NCBI RefSeq assembly: GCF_034387475.1
Contig: NZ_JAXCIL010000001.1
Span: forward strand, 372,001 to 436,000
Length of the DNA stretch: 64,000 nucleotides
From: Pseudomonas sp. Teo4
GTDB lineage: Bacteria > Pseudomonadota > Gammaproteobacteria > Pseudomonadales > Pseudomonadaceae
Direction of reading: 5' to 3'
Shown here: positions 29,815 through 42,876 of the stretch, one piece after another
How positions within the stretch are numbered: position 1 is the first letter of the stretch
How the letters are laid out: each line of letters begins with the position of its first letter
Notes under the pieces: generated by a model
The model's input: the letters and a program-made list of their open reading frames with translations, nothing else
Database searches by the model: none
What the model was told of the DNA's origin: nothing
Made by a program: the position numbers and the translations under genes

Positions 29815-30825
29815 ATGACCGTCAGCCTGCAAGGCTCTCTGATGGTGGATATCGCCGGTAAATGGCTGACCGCCGAGGACCGACACCTCCTGCGTCAACC
29901 CGAAGTGGCCGGCTTGATCATCTTTGCCCGCAACATCGACAGCCCTCGTCAGGTGCGTGAATTGTGTGCGTCCATCCGTGCCATTCGTCCTGATCTGATC
30001 CTGGCGGTCGATCAGGAGGGTGGCCGCGTTCAGCGGCTGCGTCAGGGTTTCGTTCGCCTGCCGGCCATGCGCGCGATTGCCGACAATGTCAATGCCGAGT
30101 ACCTGGCCGAGCAGTGCGGCTGGCTGATGGCCACCGAAGTGCTGGCGGTCGGCCTGGACCTGAGCTTCGCTCCGGTACTCGACCTGGATCACCAGCGCAG
30201 TGCGGTAGTGGGCAGTCGCGCCTTCGAGGGTGATCCGCAACGTGCCACGCAACTGGCCGGCGCGTTCATCCGCGGCATGAATGCAGCAGGCATGGCTGCA
30301 TGCGGCAAGCACTTCCCGGGGCACGGCTGGGCCGAGGCTGACTCCCACGTGGCCATCCCCACCGACGAGCGCAGCCTCGAGCAGCTGCGCGCGGCGGACC
30401 TGGTGCCCTTCACACGCCTGAGCGGCCAGCTTGCCGCAGTGATGCCGGCCCATGTGATCTACCCGCAGGTCGACAACCAGCCAGCCGGGTTCTCGCGGCG
30501 CTGGTTGCAGGACATCCTGCGCGGCGAGCTGGGCTTCGAAGGGGTGATCTTCAGTGATGACCTGTCCATGGCCGGTGCCCATGTGGTGGGGGATGCCGCG
30601 AACCGCATCGAGGCAGCGTTGAGCGCAGGTTGCGACATGGGCCTGGTGTGCAACGACCGTGCGGCGGCGGAGCTTGCATTGAGCGCGGCGCAGCGCCTGA
30701 AGGTGAAGCCGTCGCCACGGATTGCGCGGATGCGCGGGCAAGGTTTTGCGCGGACCGATTACCGCCAGCAGCCTCGCTGGCTGGAGGCCCTTGGGGCGTT
30801 GAAAGAGGCGCAGTTGATCGATTGA
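29815..30825 (+). CDS. nagZ: Beta-N-acetylhexosaminidase NagZ
   Basis: A 336-residue cytosolic GH3 glycosidase that removes GlcNAc from GlcNAc-1,6-anhydroMurNAc peptides during peptidoglycan recycling; its products influence AmpC beta-lactamase induction. Hallmarks are AVDQEGGRVQRL, CGKHFPGHG (the flexible His loop with the acid/base) and the nucleophile Asp in GVIFSDDLSMAGA. There is no signal peptide. ATG 29815 follows AAGGATT; the longer open frame overlaps the YkuD gene. It is coupled with the preceding gene. Confidence 0.97.
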   Translation: MTVSLQGSLMVDIAGKWLTAEDRHLLRQPEVAGLIIFARNIDSPRQVRELCASIRAIRPDLILAVDQEGGRVQRLRQGFVRLPAMRAIADNVNAEYLAEQCGWLMATEVLAVGLDLSFAPVLDLDHQRSAVVGSRAFEGDPQRATQLAGAFIRGMNAAGMAACGKHFPGHGWAEADSHVAIPTDERSLEQLRAADLVPFTRLSGQLAAVMPAHVIYPQVDNQPAGFSRRWLQDILRGELGFEGVIFSDDLSMAGAHVVGDAANRIEAALSAGCDMGLVCNDRAAAELALSAAQRLKVKPSPRIARMRGQGFARTDYRQQPRWLEALGALKEAQLID

Positions 30826-30831
30826 GGCCGC

Positions 30832-31030
30832 TGGCCTTATCGCCGGCAAGCCGGCTCCCACATGGACCGCGCAGATCTTGAAATCACTGCCGTACCTGTG
30901 GGAGCTGGCTTGTCGTGGCGACGAACCGCAGCGATGAGGCCGGCACAGGCAGCGCAAGACAGTCGCTCCCACAATGACCGCGACGACATTCAGATCATTG
31001 TGGGAGCCGGCTTGCCGGCGATAAGGCCGG
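30832..31030. repeat. Cluster of three REP units
   Basis: Unit 1 (about 30837-30861) and unit 3 (about 30998-31030) carry the core CCGGCAAGCCGG in opposite orientation. A degenerate unit (GGGAGCTGGCTTGTCG) lies near 30899-30916. GACCGCGCAGATC and related spacers resemble those near 1080. The cluster fills the gap between nagZ and the SNF2 gene. Confidence 0.85.
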
Positions 31031-31042
31031 TACAGGCAACGT

Positions 31043-34369
<3,327 letters not shown>

Positions 34370-34370
34370 A

Positions 34371-34943
34371 TCACTGCTCCATCATCTCCGGGTCCATCAC
34401 CGGCATCTTCGGTGTGCCCGGTGGCGTCACCTTCAACAGCACAGCCAGGTGCCCGCCATCGAGGAAGGTCAGCTGGCCGCCTTTCATGTTGCTGTTGCTC
34501 TGCTTGAACTGTTCGCTTTGCAGCACGTTGCCGTTGCCGTCCAGCTGGTTGACCCAGAAGTTGGCCTCGACGGTGATGAAGCGGCCCTCGGTGATGCTCA
34601 GGTTGCCTTCGATGGGGAAGTGGCCGAACTGCTCTTTGCCGGCGCCCAGAGCGATACGGCTGGGCTCGCTACCCACCTGCTGTTGCCAGGCCTTGTGCAG
34701 CAGCACGGTGTAGTTCGGCGTGGCTTCAAGCCGGGTCACTTCGTCGTCCAGGGCTTCCTTGCGCTCGTTGTCCTTCTCCAGACGCGGGGCGCCGGCGCTC
34801 CAGTCTTCCGGGGCGAACGGGCTGGTGAAGGCAGGCACGTTGTTCTGCCGCACGAGGATCATTTCCACCTGATACAGGCCTTCGGCGAAGGCAGCCGGCG
34901 CGAACAGCGTCAGCAGCAAGGTCAGGCAACGGATGGCACGCAT
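34371..34943 (-). CDS. CsiV-like periplasmic protein (PF10972-like)
   Basis: A 190-residue exported protein with signal peptide MRAIRCLTLLLTLFAPAAFA, cleaved before EGLYQVEMILVRQNN. This YQVE-ILVF-type beginning, FFHLP-like HFPIEGNLSITEGRFITVEANFW, and the hydrophobic ending match the CsiV family, peptidoglycan-binding partners of the lytic enzyme LpoA/Slt systems in some proteobacteria. I assign it by pattern only. It lies between mfd (9 bases) and the SNF2 gene (1 base), so it is co-transcribed with DNA-repair genes for reasons that are unclear. Confidence 0.8.
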   Translation of the reverse strand: MRAIRCLTLLLTLFAPAAFAEGLYQVEMILVRQNNVPAFTSPFAPEDWSAGAPRLEKDNERKEALDDEVTRLEATPNYTVLLHKAWQQQVGSEPSRIALGAGKEQFGHFPIEGNLSITEGRFITVEANFWVNQLDGNGNVLQSEQFKQSNSNMKGGQLTFLDGGHLAVLLKVTPPGTPKMPVMDPEMMEQ

Positions 34944-34952
34944 GGGTATTCC

Positions 34953-37900
34953 TTAAGCAGACTGTGGGGTCAGGCGCTCGAACAGCGCCTCCAGGGTGTT
35001 GAAGCGTTCGTCGGGGCGTTCCATCGGCACCAGGAAGCGGAACTGGGTCGCACCTTCGAACTTGTAGCGTTTGGGCTGGCCCTGGATCAGCTTGATCAGG
35101 GTCAGCGGGTCGACCGGGGTCTCGGCCTCGAACTCGAGCTTGCCGCCGTTGGGGCCGGCATCGACCTTCTTGATGCCCAGCTTTTCGGCATGCAGCTTGA
35201 GCTGCGTCAGGCGCATGAGGTTCTTGGTCGGCTCCGGCAACAGGCCGAAGCGGTCGATCATCTCCACCTGCAAATCCTTCAGGCCTTCTTCGTCAGCGGC
35301 CGAGGAGATTCGCTTGTAAAGGATCAGGCGGGCATGCACGTCGGGCAGGTAGTCTTCGGGGATCAGCGCCGGCAAGCGCAGGTTGATCTCCGGTCCGCCG
35401 CCCAGTGGTTGCTCGAGGTTCGGCTGGGTGCCCTTGCGAATGGCTTTGACCGCCCGTTCGAGCATTTCCATGTAGAGGGTGAAGCCCACCGCCTGGATCT
35501 GCCCGCTCTGGCCCTCGCCCAGCAACTCGCCGGCACCGCGGATTTCCAGGTCGTTGGTGGCGAGGACGAAGCCAGCGCCCAGGTCCTGGGTGTTGGCGAT
35601 GGCTTCCAGGCGCTTCTCGGCGTCGGCGCTGATCTGCTGGCGCGGCGGCGTGAGCAGGTAGGCGTAGGCCTGGTGGTGGCTGCGCCCGACACGGCCACGC
35701 AGTTGGTGAAGCTGGGCCAGGCCGAACTTGTCGGCGCGCTCGATGACAATGGTGTTGGCGCTAGGCACGTCGATGCCGGTCTCGATGATGGTCGAGGCGA
35801 TGAGCACGTTGAAGCGCTTGTGGTAGAAGTCGCTCATCACCTGTTCGAGTTCGCGTTCGCGCATCTGTCCGTGGCCGATACCGATCCGTGCCTCCGGTAC
35901 CAGCTCGGCCAGGTCGGCGGCGCATTTCTCGATGGTTTTCACATCGTTGTGCAGGTAGTAAACCTGGCCACCGCGCAGCAGCTCGCGCAGCAGTGCTTCC
36001 TTGACCGTGCTCTTGTTCTGCTCCATGACGAAGGTGCGCACCGACAGTCGGCGGGCTGGTGGGGTGGCGATGATCGACAGGTCGCGCATGCCGGACACCG
36101 CCATGTTCAGCGTGCGCGGAATCGGCGTTGCGGTCAGGGTAAGGATATCGACCTCGCTGCGCAGGGCCTTGAGCTGCTCTTTCTGACGCACGCCGAAACG
36201 GTGCTCTTCGTCGATGATGGCCAGGCCCAGGTCCTTGAAGCGCACATCGTCCTGCAGCAGCTTGTGGGTGCCGATCAGGATGTCGATCTTGCCCTCGGCC
36301 AGGTCAGCCGCCGCTGCGGACACTTCCTTGGCCGACTTGAAGCGGCTCATCACTTCCACGGTCACCGGCCAGTCGGCGAAGCGGTCGCGGAAACTGTTGT
36401 AGTGCTGCTGGGCGAGCAGGGTGGTCGGTACCAGTACCGCCACCTGGCGACCGCTGTGCACGGCGATGAAGGCAGCGCGCATGGCCACTTCGGTCTTGCC
36501 GAAGCCAACGTCGCCGCAGACCAGACGGTCCATGGGTTTGGCGGCCAGCATGTCGACGCGCACGGCTTCGATGGCAGCCTGTTGGTCGGGGGTTTCCTCG
36601 AACGGGAAGCCGGCGCTGAAGGTTGCGTAGTCGGCAGCCGGGTCAGCGAAGGCATAGCCTTTGCGGGCGGCGCGGCGGGCGTAGATGTCGAGCAGCTCGG
36701 CGGCCACGTCGCGCACCTGTTCGGCGGCTTTGCGCTTGGCTTTTTGCCAGGCCTCGGAGCCAAGCCGGTGCAGCGGCGCCAGGGCGTCATCGCTGCCGGT
36801 GTAGCGGGCGATCAGGTGCAGGTTGGCTACCGGCACGTAGAGTTTGGCGCCCTCGGCGTATTCCAGGGTGAGGAATTCGGCGGCCTGGCCGTCGATTTCC
36901 AGGGTCGCCAGGCCCAGGTAGCGGCCCACGCCATGGTCGATATGCACCACCGGCGCGCCTTCGCGCAGCTCGGTAAGGTTCTTGATGACAGCATCGTTGG
37001 CTGCTTCGCCGCGTTTCTCCCGGCGGCGGCGCTGCATGACCCGCTGGCCGAACAGCGGGCTCTCGGCGACCAGGGCAATGGCCGGGTCGTCCAGCAGCAG
37101 TCCGTCGTCCAGCGGGGCAATGGTGATGGCCAGGCGTTCGCTGCCGGTGACGAAATCGGCCCAGCTCTCAACCGTCTGCGGGCGCAATTTCAAGCGTTCG
37201 AGCAGTTCCAGCAGCACTTCGCGGCGGCCTGCCGATTCGGCGGTGAACAGCACGCGGCCAGGGAACTGGTCGAGGAAGTTGGCCAGTTCGGCCAGCGGCT
37301 GGTTGGCCTTGGCCTCGATGGCCAGGTTGGGCAGGGCGCGGGCGGGGAAGCGCTCACGGCCGGCGCCCGGCTCCACCTCTTCAGTGCTTGCCACCACACG
37401 CGGCCACTGCTTGAGCCGGGCGAAGCAGTCTTCGACCGGCAGGAACAGTTCTGCCGGCGGCAGCAGCGGGCGGGTCAGGTCGCCGCGGCGCTCTTCATAG
37501 CGGCCACGGACATCGTTCCAGAAATGCTCGGCGGCCTGCTCGACGCCGGGCAGGGAGAACACTTGCGTGTCGTCCGGCAGGTAGTCGAACAGGGTGGAGG
37601 TTTCTTCGAAGAACAGTGGCAGGTAGTACTCGATACCGGCGGGGATGATGCCGCTGGTGAGGTCCTGGAAGATTGCGCTGCGACGGAAGTCGACGTCGAA
37701 GCGCTCGCGGAAGCGAGCCTTGAAGCGGGTCACTTCTTCCTTCTGCATCGGGAACTCGCGGGCCGGCAGCAGGCGGATCGAATCTACCTTGTCGATGGAG
37801 CGCTGGTTTTCCGGGTCGAAGGTACGCAGGGTCTCGATTTCGTCATCGAACAGATCGATGCGGTAGGGCAGCTTGCTGCCCATCGGGAACAGGTCGATCA

Positions 37901-38402
37901 AGGCGCCGCGCACGGCGAACTCGCCGTGCTCGTAGACGGTATCGACACAGCGGTAGCCGCTGGCTTCCAGGCGCGTGCGCATCTGCTCCACGTCCACCTT
38001 CTGGCCCACATCCAGCACCAGGCTGCTGCCGAGCAGGAAGCGGGTTGGCGCCAAGCGGTGCAGGGCGGTGGTGATCGGTACCACCAGGATGCCGTGGTGC
38101 AGCTCCGGCAACTGATAGAGGCTGGCGATACGCTGGGAAATGATGTCCTGGTGTGGCGAGAACAGGTCGTACGGCAGGGTTTCCCAGTCGGGGAAGGGCA
38201 GTACCGGCAGGTCCGGAGCGAAGAAGCGCAGTTCTTGCTCCAGACGGTCGGCGGCCTGGCTGTCGGCCGTCAGCAGCAGGGTGAAGCGGCCAGCGTTGCT
38301 GGCGGCCTCGGCGATGGCAAGGCTGAGGGCGGCACCGGGCAGGTTGCCCCAGGTTTGTTTGCCGGCCGTGGCCGACATTTGCGGTAGGCGCAGAACTGAC
38401 AC
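34953..38402 (-). CDS. mfd: Transcription-repair coupling factor Mfd
   Basis: An ATP-dependent translocase that removes stalled RNA polymerase at DNA lesions and recruits UvrA. It has 1149 residues from the GTG at 38402 (VSVLRLP..), which matches the start of Pseudomonas relatives; a GTG at 38414 is possible. The UvrB-like N-terminal domains are present (FPDWETLPYDLFSPHQD), then the RNA polymerase-interacting domain (VVHIDHGVGRYLGL) and the RecG-like motor with GDVGFGKTEVAMRAAF, DEEHRFGV, TATPIPRTL and GRVGRSHHQAYAYL. The C-terminal autoinhibitory domain is complete. First gene of a three-gene operon, divergent from gap. Confidence 0.97.
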   Translation of the reverse strand: MSVLRLPQMSATAGKQTWGNLPGAALSLAIAEAASNAGRFTLLLTADSQAADRLEQELRFFAPDLPVLPFPDWETLPYDLFSPHQDIISQRIASLYQLPELHHGILVVPITTALHRLAPTRFLLGSSLVLDVGQKVDVEQMRTRLEASGYRCVDTVYEHGEFAVRGALIDLFPMGSKLPYRIDLFDDEIETLRTFDPENQRSIDKVDSIRLLPAREFPMQKEEVTRFKARFRERFDVDFRRSAIFQDLTSGIIPAGIEYYLPLFFEETSTLFDYLPDDTQVFSLPGVEQAAEHFWNDVRGRYEERRGDLTRPLLPPAELFLPVEDCFARLKQWPRVVASTEEVEPGAGRERFPARALPNLAIEAKANQPLAELANFLDQFPGRVLFTAESAGRREVLLELLERLKLRPQTVESWADFVTGSERLAITIAPLDDGLLLDDPAIALVAESPLFGQRVMQRRRREKRGEAANDAVIKNLTELREGAPVVHIDHGVGRYLGLATLEIDGQAAEFLTLEYAEGAKLYVPVANLHLIARYTGSDDALAPLHRLGSEAWQKAKRKAAEQVRDVAAELLDIYARRAARKGYAFADPAADYATFSAGFPFEETPDQQAAIEAVRVDMLAAKPMDRLVCGDVGFGKTEVAMRAAFIAVHSGRQVAVLVPTTLLAQQHYNSFRDRFADWPVTVEVMSRFKSAKEVSAAAADLAEGKIDILIGTHKLLQDDVRFKDLGLAIIDEEHRFGVRQKEQLKALRSEVDILTLTATPIPRTLNMAVSGMRDLSIIATPPARRLSVRTFVMEQNKSTVKEALLRELLRGGQVYYLHNDVKTIEKCAADLAELVPEARIGIGHGQMRERELEQVMSDFYHKRFNVLIASTIIETGIDVPSANTIVIERADKFGLAQLHQLRGRVGRSHHQAYAYLLTPPRQQISADAEKRLEAIANTQDLGAGFVLATNDLEIRGAGELLGEGQSGQIQAVGFTLYMEMLERAVKAIRKGTQPNLEQPLGGGPEINLRLPALIPEDYLPDVHARLILYKRISSAADEEGLKDLQVEMIDRFGLLPEPTKNLMRLTQLKLHAEKLGIKKVDAGPNGGKLEFEAETPVDPLTLIKLIQGQPKRYKFEGATQFRFLVPMERPDERFNTLEALFERLTPQSA

Positions 38403-38516
38403 GGGAGATTGCACTCCAAGCGTTGCGGCAAAGAGATCGATTGTACCGGTGCCGGTGCGCGCTGTCAGGCTCGAAAGGGCATGAACACTCGCTCTGGCGC
38501 TGGCGACAAGCGCTCA

Positions 38517-38545
38517 TTGCCCGATACGCGTTGGGGCGTCATAAT
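38517..38545 (+). promoter_or_regulatory. Sigma-70 promoter of gap
   Basis: TTGCCC (38517-38522), a 17-base spacer and CATAAT (38540-38545) lie 39 bases upstream of the gap start. The expected 5' leader is about 30 bases. Confidence 0.65.
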
Positions 38546-38584
38546 GTAGCCCCTTTTTTCTGTCCCTACATGTGGAAGGTTCCC

Positions 38585-40033
38585 GTGACTCAGAAGCCCG
38601 ACCAGTGTCTTGGTGAGTGGATCGATCGTGAAGCTCTGGCTGAAGCGATGATCCCGCTTATCGGTCAGCTCTACCGCAATAACAACGTGGTGAGCTCGAT
38701 CTATGGCCGCAGCCTGATCAACCGTTCGGTTATCTCGATCCTCAAAGCCCACCGCTTTGCGCGTCACCGTCAAGCCGACGAAACCGAACTGTCCGTCCAC
38801 GAGACATTCCCCCTGCTCAAAGCCATGAGCGAGCTGAAACTGGGCGCCGCTTCGGTCGACCTGGGCAAGCTGGCCAACAAGTTCAAGCAGGAAGGCAACG
38901 GCCGCAGCGCCGAGCAGTTCGTGCGTGAAGAACTGGCCGACGTGGTTGGCCAGCAGAACGCTTCGGCGCGCAAAGGCACCGACGTCGTGCTGTACGGTTT
39001 CGGCCGCATCGGCCGCCTGCTGGCGCGCATCCTGATCGAAAAAACCGGTGGTGGCGACGGCCTGCGCCTGCGTGCCATCGTCGTGCGCAAAGGCGCCGAG
39101 AACGATCTGGTCAAGCGTGCCAGCCTGCTGCGTCGTGACTCGGTACACGGCCCGTTCGATGGCACCATCACCATCGATGAAGCCAACAACACCATCACCG
39201 CCAACGGCAACCTGATCCAGGTTATCTACGCCAAGAGCCCAAGCGAAGTCGACTATACCCAGTACGGCATCGAAAACGCCCTGATCGTTGACAACACCGG
39301 TGTATGGCGTGACGCCGACGGCCTGGGCCAGCACCTGGCCTGCCCGGGCGCTGCCCGCGTGATCCTCACCGCACCTGGCAAGGGCGCGCTGAAGAACATC
39401 GTGCACGGCATCAACCATGGCGACATCGCTGCCGATGACAAGATCATCTCCGCTGCGTCCTGCACCACCAACGCCATCGTGCCGGTGCTCAAGGCCATCA
39501 ACGACCAGTACGGCATCGTCAACGGCCACGTCGAAACCGTTCACTCGTTCACCAACGACCAGAACCTGATCGACAACTTCCACAAGGGCAGCCGCCGTGG
39601 CCGCGCCGCGCCGCTGAACATGGTCATCACCGAGACCGGTGCCGCCACTGCCGCCGCCAAGGCGCTGCCAGTGCTCAAGGGCAAGCTGACCGGCAACGCC
39701 ATTCGCGTGCCGACGCCGAACGTCTCGATGGCCATCCTGAACCTGAACCTGGAAAAGGCCACCAGCCGCGACGAAATCAACGAGTACCTGCGCCAGACCG
39801 CCATGCACTCGGAACTGCACAAGCAGATCGACTACGTCAGCTCGCAGGAAGTGGTTTCGACCGACTTCGTTGGCTCGCGCCACGCCGGTGTGGTCGACGC
39901 TGAAGCAACCATCGCCAACGATAACCGCGTTGTCCTGTACGTCTGGTACGACAACGAGTTCGGTTACAGCTGCCAGGTGGTTCGCGTGATGGAAGAGATG
40001 GCCGGTGTGAACCCGCCAGCGTTTCCACACTGA
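38585..40033 (+). CDS. gap: Long-form glyceraldehyde-3-phosphate dehydrogenase (GapB-like)
   Basis: A 482-residue glyceraldehyde-3-phosphate dehydrogenase with about 130 extra residues before the NAD-binding domain (VVLYGFGRIGRLLARIL). The catalytic cysteine is in SAASCTTNAIVPVL and the phosphate-binding HTVHSFTNDQNLID-like segment follows (VETVHSFTNDQN). The N-terminal extension (CLGEWIDREALAEAMIPL) is shared with a Pseudomonas paralogue distinct from the short glycolytic GapA. GTG 38585 is preferred because GGAAGG lies 5 bases upstream; ATG 38570 would add five residues. A gluconeogenic or alternative metabolic role is likely, as these bacteria lack phosphofructokinase. Confidence 0.93.
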   Translation: MTQKPDQCLGEWIDREALAEAMIPLIGQLYRNNNVVSSIYGRSLINRSVISILKAHRFARHRQADETELSVHETFPLLKAMSELKLGAASVDLGKLANKFKQEGNGRSAEQFVREELADVVGQQNASARKGTDVVLYGFGRIGRLLARILIEKTGGGDGLRLRAIVVRKGAENDLVKRASLLRRDSVHGPFDGTITIDEANNTITANGNLIQVIYAKSPSEVDYTQYGIENALIVDNTGVWRDADGLGQHLACPGAARVILTAPGKGALKNIVHGINHGDIAADDKIISAASCTTNAIVPVLKAINDQYGIVNGHVETVHSFTNDQNLIDNFHKGSRRGRAAPLNMVITETGAATAAAKALPVLKGKLTGNAIRVPTPNVSMAILNLNLEKATSRDEINEYLRQTAMHSELHKQIDYVSSQEVVSTDFVGSRHAGVVDAEATIANDNRVVLYVWYDNEFGYSCQVVRVMEEMAGVNPPAFPH

Positions 40034-40051
40034 TTCGCTTGTAAGGCAATG

Positions 40052-40085
40052 AAAAAACGGGAACCTTCGGGTTCCCGTTTTTTTT
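40052..40085 (+). terminator. Rho-independent terminator after gap
   Basis: A 14-bp stem AAAAAACGGGAACC/GGTTCCCGTTTTTT with a TTCG tetraloop and further Ts follows the gap stop by 18 bases. It is a very strong terminator. Confidence 0.96.
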
Positions 40086-40116
40086 GGCCTGCATTAATTG
40101 TGTCTGCATCGGCCTA

Positions 40117-40203
40117 TTCGCGGGTAAACCCGCTCCCACAGGTATCCCCTCTGTCCTTGGGGCAATGGAATATCCTGTGGGAGCGGCTTTAGCCGCGAAG
40201 AGG
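40117..40203. repeat. REP pair, TAAACCCGC type
   Basis: Units TTCGCGGGTAAACCCGCTCC (about 40117-40136) and GGAGCGGCTTTAGCCGCGAA (about 40180-40200) face each other, so the two halves use different palindrome cores but the same CCCACAGG tail. They precede apbE. Confidence 0.85.
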
Positions 40204-40229
40204 TCAGTTCAGGCGATCGAGATCCCACC

Positions 40230-41228
40230 TTGCGCACAGCCCTTTTGTTCACCTTGATGCTGCTAACCGCCTGCAACCAGGGCCCAACCCTGGAACGCCT
40301 GGGCGGCCCGACCATGGGCAGCAGCTACAGCATCCAGTACGTCCGCGAACCTGGCGGCCCGGCACCTGCCCAGGTACAGGCAGCCGTCGAATCCATTCTG
40401 CAGGACATCGACCAGCACTACTCGACCTACCGTGGTGATTCCACCGTCAGCCGCTTCAATCAGCTCCCGGCCAACCAGTGCCTGGCACTGCCACCTGACA
40501 TGCTGGAACTGGTCGCTCTCGGGCAACACCTGGCCGAGCAGAGTGCCGGCGCCTTCGACCTCACCGTCGAGCCACTGCTCGACCTCTGGGGCTTTGGCCC
40601 CCAAGCCCGTGCAGAACAGGTCCCGGACCCGCAGGCTCTGGCCCAGGCCCGTCAGCGTGTGGGCTATCGCCACCTGCGCATCGACGGCCAGGCGCTGTGC
40701 AAGGACGCGCCGGTACAATTGGACTTCAACAGCATCGCCGCCGGCCATGCGGTCGACCTGATCGCCGAACGCCTGCGCGCCATGGGTGTCGCCAACTTCA
40801 TCGCCGAAGCTACGGGTGAACTCAAGGCGGTAGGCCACAAGCCCGATGGCAGTGCTTGGCGCATCGCCCTCGAACTGCCCCGTGAAGATCGCCAGATTGC
40901 CCGCCAGGTCATTCCCGTGAATGGCCTTGCCGTATCAACCTCGGGTGACTATCGCCACTATTTCGAGCAGAATGGCCGCCGCTATTCGCACACCTTCGAT
41001 GCCCGCCTCGGGCGCCCGGTCGAACATGACTTGGCTGCGGTCACTGTGCTCGATGCCTCGGCATTGCAAGCGGACGGTTATTCGACCCTGCTGCTGATCC
41101 TTGGGCCTGAGCGTGGCTGGGAATTCGCCGTGGCGCACGAGCTGGCCGCAGTATTGGTGACTCGGGCAGAGGGTGGCTTCGTCTCCCGAGCTACGCCTGC
41201 ATTCGAGCGGGCGGTGAAAGGCGAGTGA
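40230..41228 (+). CDS. apbE: FAD:protein FMN transferase ApbE
   Basis: A 332-residue periplasmic flavin transferase that covalently attaches FMN from FAD to threonines of target proteins such as NqrB/NqrC and RnfG. The N-terminus MRTALLFTLMLLTAC is a lipoprotein signal (lipobox LTAC, Cys15). Family motifs are GPTMGSSYSI, DIDQHYSTYRGDSTVSRFN, FDLTVEPLLDLWGFG and DFNSIAAGHAVDLIAE, with the metal/FAD-binding block VSTSGDYRHYF. The start is a TTG at 40230, required for the signal peptide, with a modest GAGAT upstream. The next gene is sthA. Confidence 0.94.
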   Translation: MRTALLFTLMLLTACNQGPTLERLGGPTMGSSYSIQYVREPGGPAPAQVQAAVESILQDIDQHYSTYRGDSTVSRFNQLPANQCLALPPDMLELVALGQHLAEQSAGAFDLTVEPLLDLWGFGPQARAEQVPDPQALAQARQRVGYRHLRIDGQALCKDAPVQLDFNSIAAGHAVDLIAERLRAMGVANFIAEATGELKAVGHKPDGSAWRIALELPREDRQIARQVIPVNGLAVSTSGDYRHYFEQNGRRYSHTFDARLGRPVEHDLAAVTVLDASALQADGYSTLLLILGPERGWEFAVAHELAAVLVTRAEGGFVSRATPAFERAVKGE

Positions 41229-41433
41229 AAGCACAAGGACGGATGATCGGCGCCACGGAGTTGGTGAACGACATGTAGTGCAGGCAAAAATGGCCTACGA
41301 CGCGACCAAGGGTTAATGTGCGCGGCGTTCACGCTTGATTAGACTGCACCCGAATTTTCTCATGACGCCCCTGGCGGCATGATCGAGCCCCGCGAGCCAC
41401 CGTGACCCGCGGGCCAGTTCTGAAGGAGTACGC

Positions 41434-42828
41434 ATGGCTGTCTACAACTACGACGTAGTGGTGCTGGGTTCCGGCCCGGCCGGAGAAGGCGCGGCAATGA
41501 ACGCCGCCAAAGCAGGGCGCAAGGTGGCAATGGTCGACAGTCGTCGTCAGGTCGGCGGCAACTGCACCCACCTGGGCACCATCCCGTCCAAGGCACTGCG
41601 TCACTCGGTGCGGCAGATCATGCAGTTCAACACCAACCCGATGTTCCGCGCCATCGGCGAGCCGCGTTGGTTCTCGTTCCCGGACGTGCTCAAGAGCGCC
41701 GAGAAGGTGATTTCCAAGCAGGTCGCCTCGCGTACCGGCTACTACGCCCGCAACCGCGTCGATGTGTTCTTCGGTACCGGCAGCTTCGCTGACGAGCAGA
41801 CAGTCGAAGTGGTGTGCCCTAACGGCGTGGTCGAAAAACTGGTGGCCAAGCACATCATCATCGCCACCGGTTCGCGCCCATACCGCCCGGCCGACATCGA
41901 CTTCCACCACCCACGCGTTTACGACAGCGACACCATCCTCAGCCTGAGCCACACCCCGCGCAAGCTGATTGTCTATGGTGCTGGCGTAATTGGTTGCGAA
42001 TACGCCTCGATCTTCAGCGGCCTGGGCGTGCTGGTAGAGCTGGTCGACAACCGTGGCCAGCTGCTGAGCTTCCTGGACTCGGAAATTTCCCAGGCGCTGA
42101 GCTACCACTTCAGCAACAACAACATCACTGTGCGCCACAACGAGGAGTACGAGCGGGTCGAGGGCCTGGACAACGGTGTGATCCTGCACCTGAAGTCGGG
42201 CAAGAAGATCAAGGCCGACGCTCTGCTGTGGTGTAACGGCCGTACCGGCAACACCGACAAGCTGGGCCTGGAAAACATCGGCATCAAGGTCAACAGCCGT
42301 GGCCAGATCGAGGTCGACGAGGCCTACCGCACCACCGTGCCGAACATCTATGGTGCTGGCGACGTGATCGGCTGGCCAAGCCTGGCCAGCGCCGCTCACG
42401 ACCAGGGCCGTTCGGCTGCCGGCAGCATCGTCGACAATGGCAGCTGGCGCTTCGTCGATGACGTGCCGACCGGTATCTACACCATTCCGGAGATCAGCTC
42501 GATCGGCAAGAACGAGCAGGAACTGACCCAGGCCAAGGTGCCGTACGAAGTGGGCAAGGCGTTCTTCAAGAGCATGGCCCGTGCCCAGATCGCCGGTGAG
42601 CCGCAGGGCATGCTGAAGATCCTGTTCCACCGCGAAACCCTGGAAATCCTTGGCGTGCACTGCTTCGGCTACCAGGCTTCGGAGATCGTTCACATCGGCC
42701 AGGCGATCATGAACCAGCCGGGCGAGCAGAACAATCTGAAGTACTTCGTCAACACCACCTTCAACTACCCGACCATGGCCGAAGCCTATCGGGTAGCTGC
42801 CTACGACGGCCTGAACCGGCTTTTTTAA
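41434..42828 (+). CDS. sthA: Soluble pyridine nucleotide transhydrogenase SthA
   Basis: A 464-residue FAD enzyme that interconverts NADH and NADPH. It begins [20 protein letters not shown] (FAD-binding) and has the second nucleotide-binding block [20 protein letters not shown]. In place of the redox CxxxxC of related disulfide reductases there is [13 protein letters not shown], in which only the first cysteine remains, as expected for SthA. The C-terminal dimerisation domain is intact ([15 protein letters not shown]). ATG 41434 follows GAAGGAG. Confidence 0.97.
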   Translation: MAVYNYDVVVLGSGPAGEGAAMNAAKAGRKVAMVDSRRQVGGNCTHLGTIPSKALRHSVRQIMQFNTNPMFRAIGEPRWFSFPDVLKSAEKVISKQVASRTGYYARNRVDVFFGTGSFADEQTVEVVCPNGVVEKLVAKHIIIATGSRPYRPADIDFHHPRVYDSDTILSLSHTPRKLIVYGAGVIGCEYASIFSGLGVLVELVDNRGQLLSFLDSEISQALSYHFSNNNITVRHNEEYERVEGLDNGVILHLKSGKKIKADALLWCNGRTGNTDKLGLENIGIKVNSRGQIEVDEAYRTTVPNIYGAGDVIGWPSLASAAHDQGRSAAGSIVDNGSWRFVDDVPTGIYTIPEISSIGKNEQELTQAKVPYEVGKAFFKSMARAQIAGEPQGMLKILFHRETLEILGVHCFGYQASEIVHIGQAIMNQPGEQNNLKYFVNTTFNYPTMAEAYRVAAYDGLNRLF

Positions 42829-42876
42829 GCGGCTCCGGCCGGTGGCCTGAGCCGGTCGGGGAGACCGATTTCAGCC

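Noticed and set aside
30832..31030. Possible CRISPR-like repeats
   Set aside because: The repeated units are inverted REP palindromes with irregular spacing and no regular direct repeat-spacer pattern. No CRISPR array occurs in the window.
34449..38387. A 1312-codon open frame on the plus strand opposite mfd
   Set aside because: It mirrors the mfd codon pattern, its composition is that of an antisense high-GC frame, and no domain or ribosome site is seen.
41229..41433. Possible small gene between apbE and sthA, for example an NqrM-like protein
   Set aside because: The longest plausible frame is under 20 codons and the cysteine motif of NqrM is absent.
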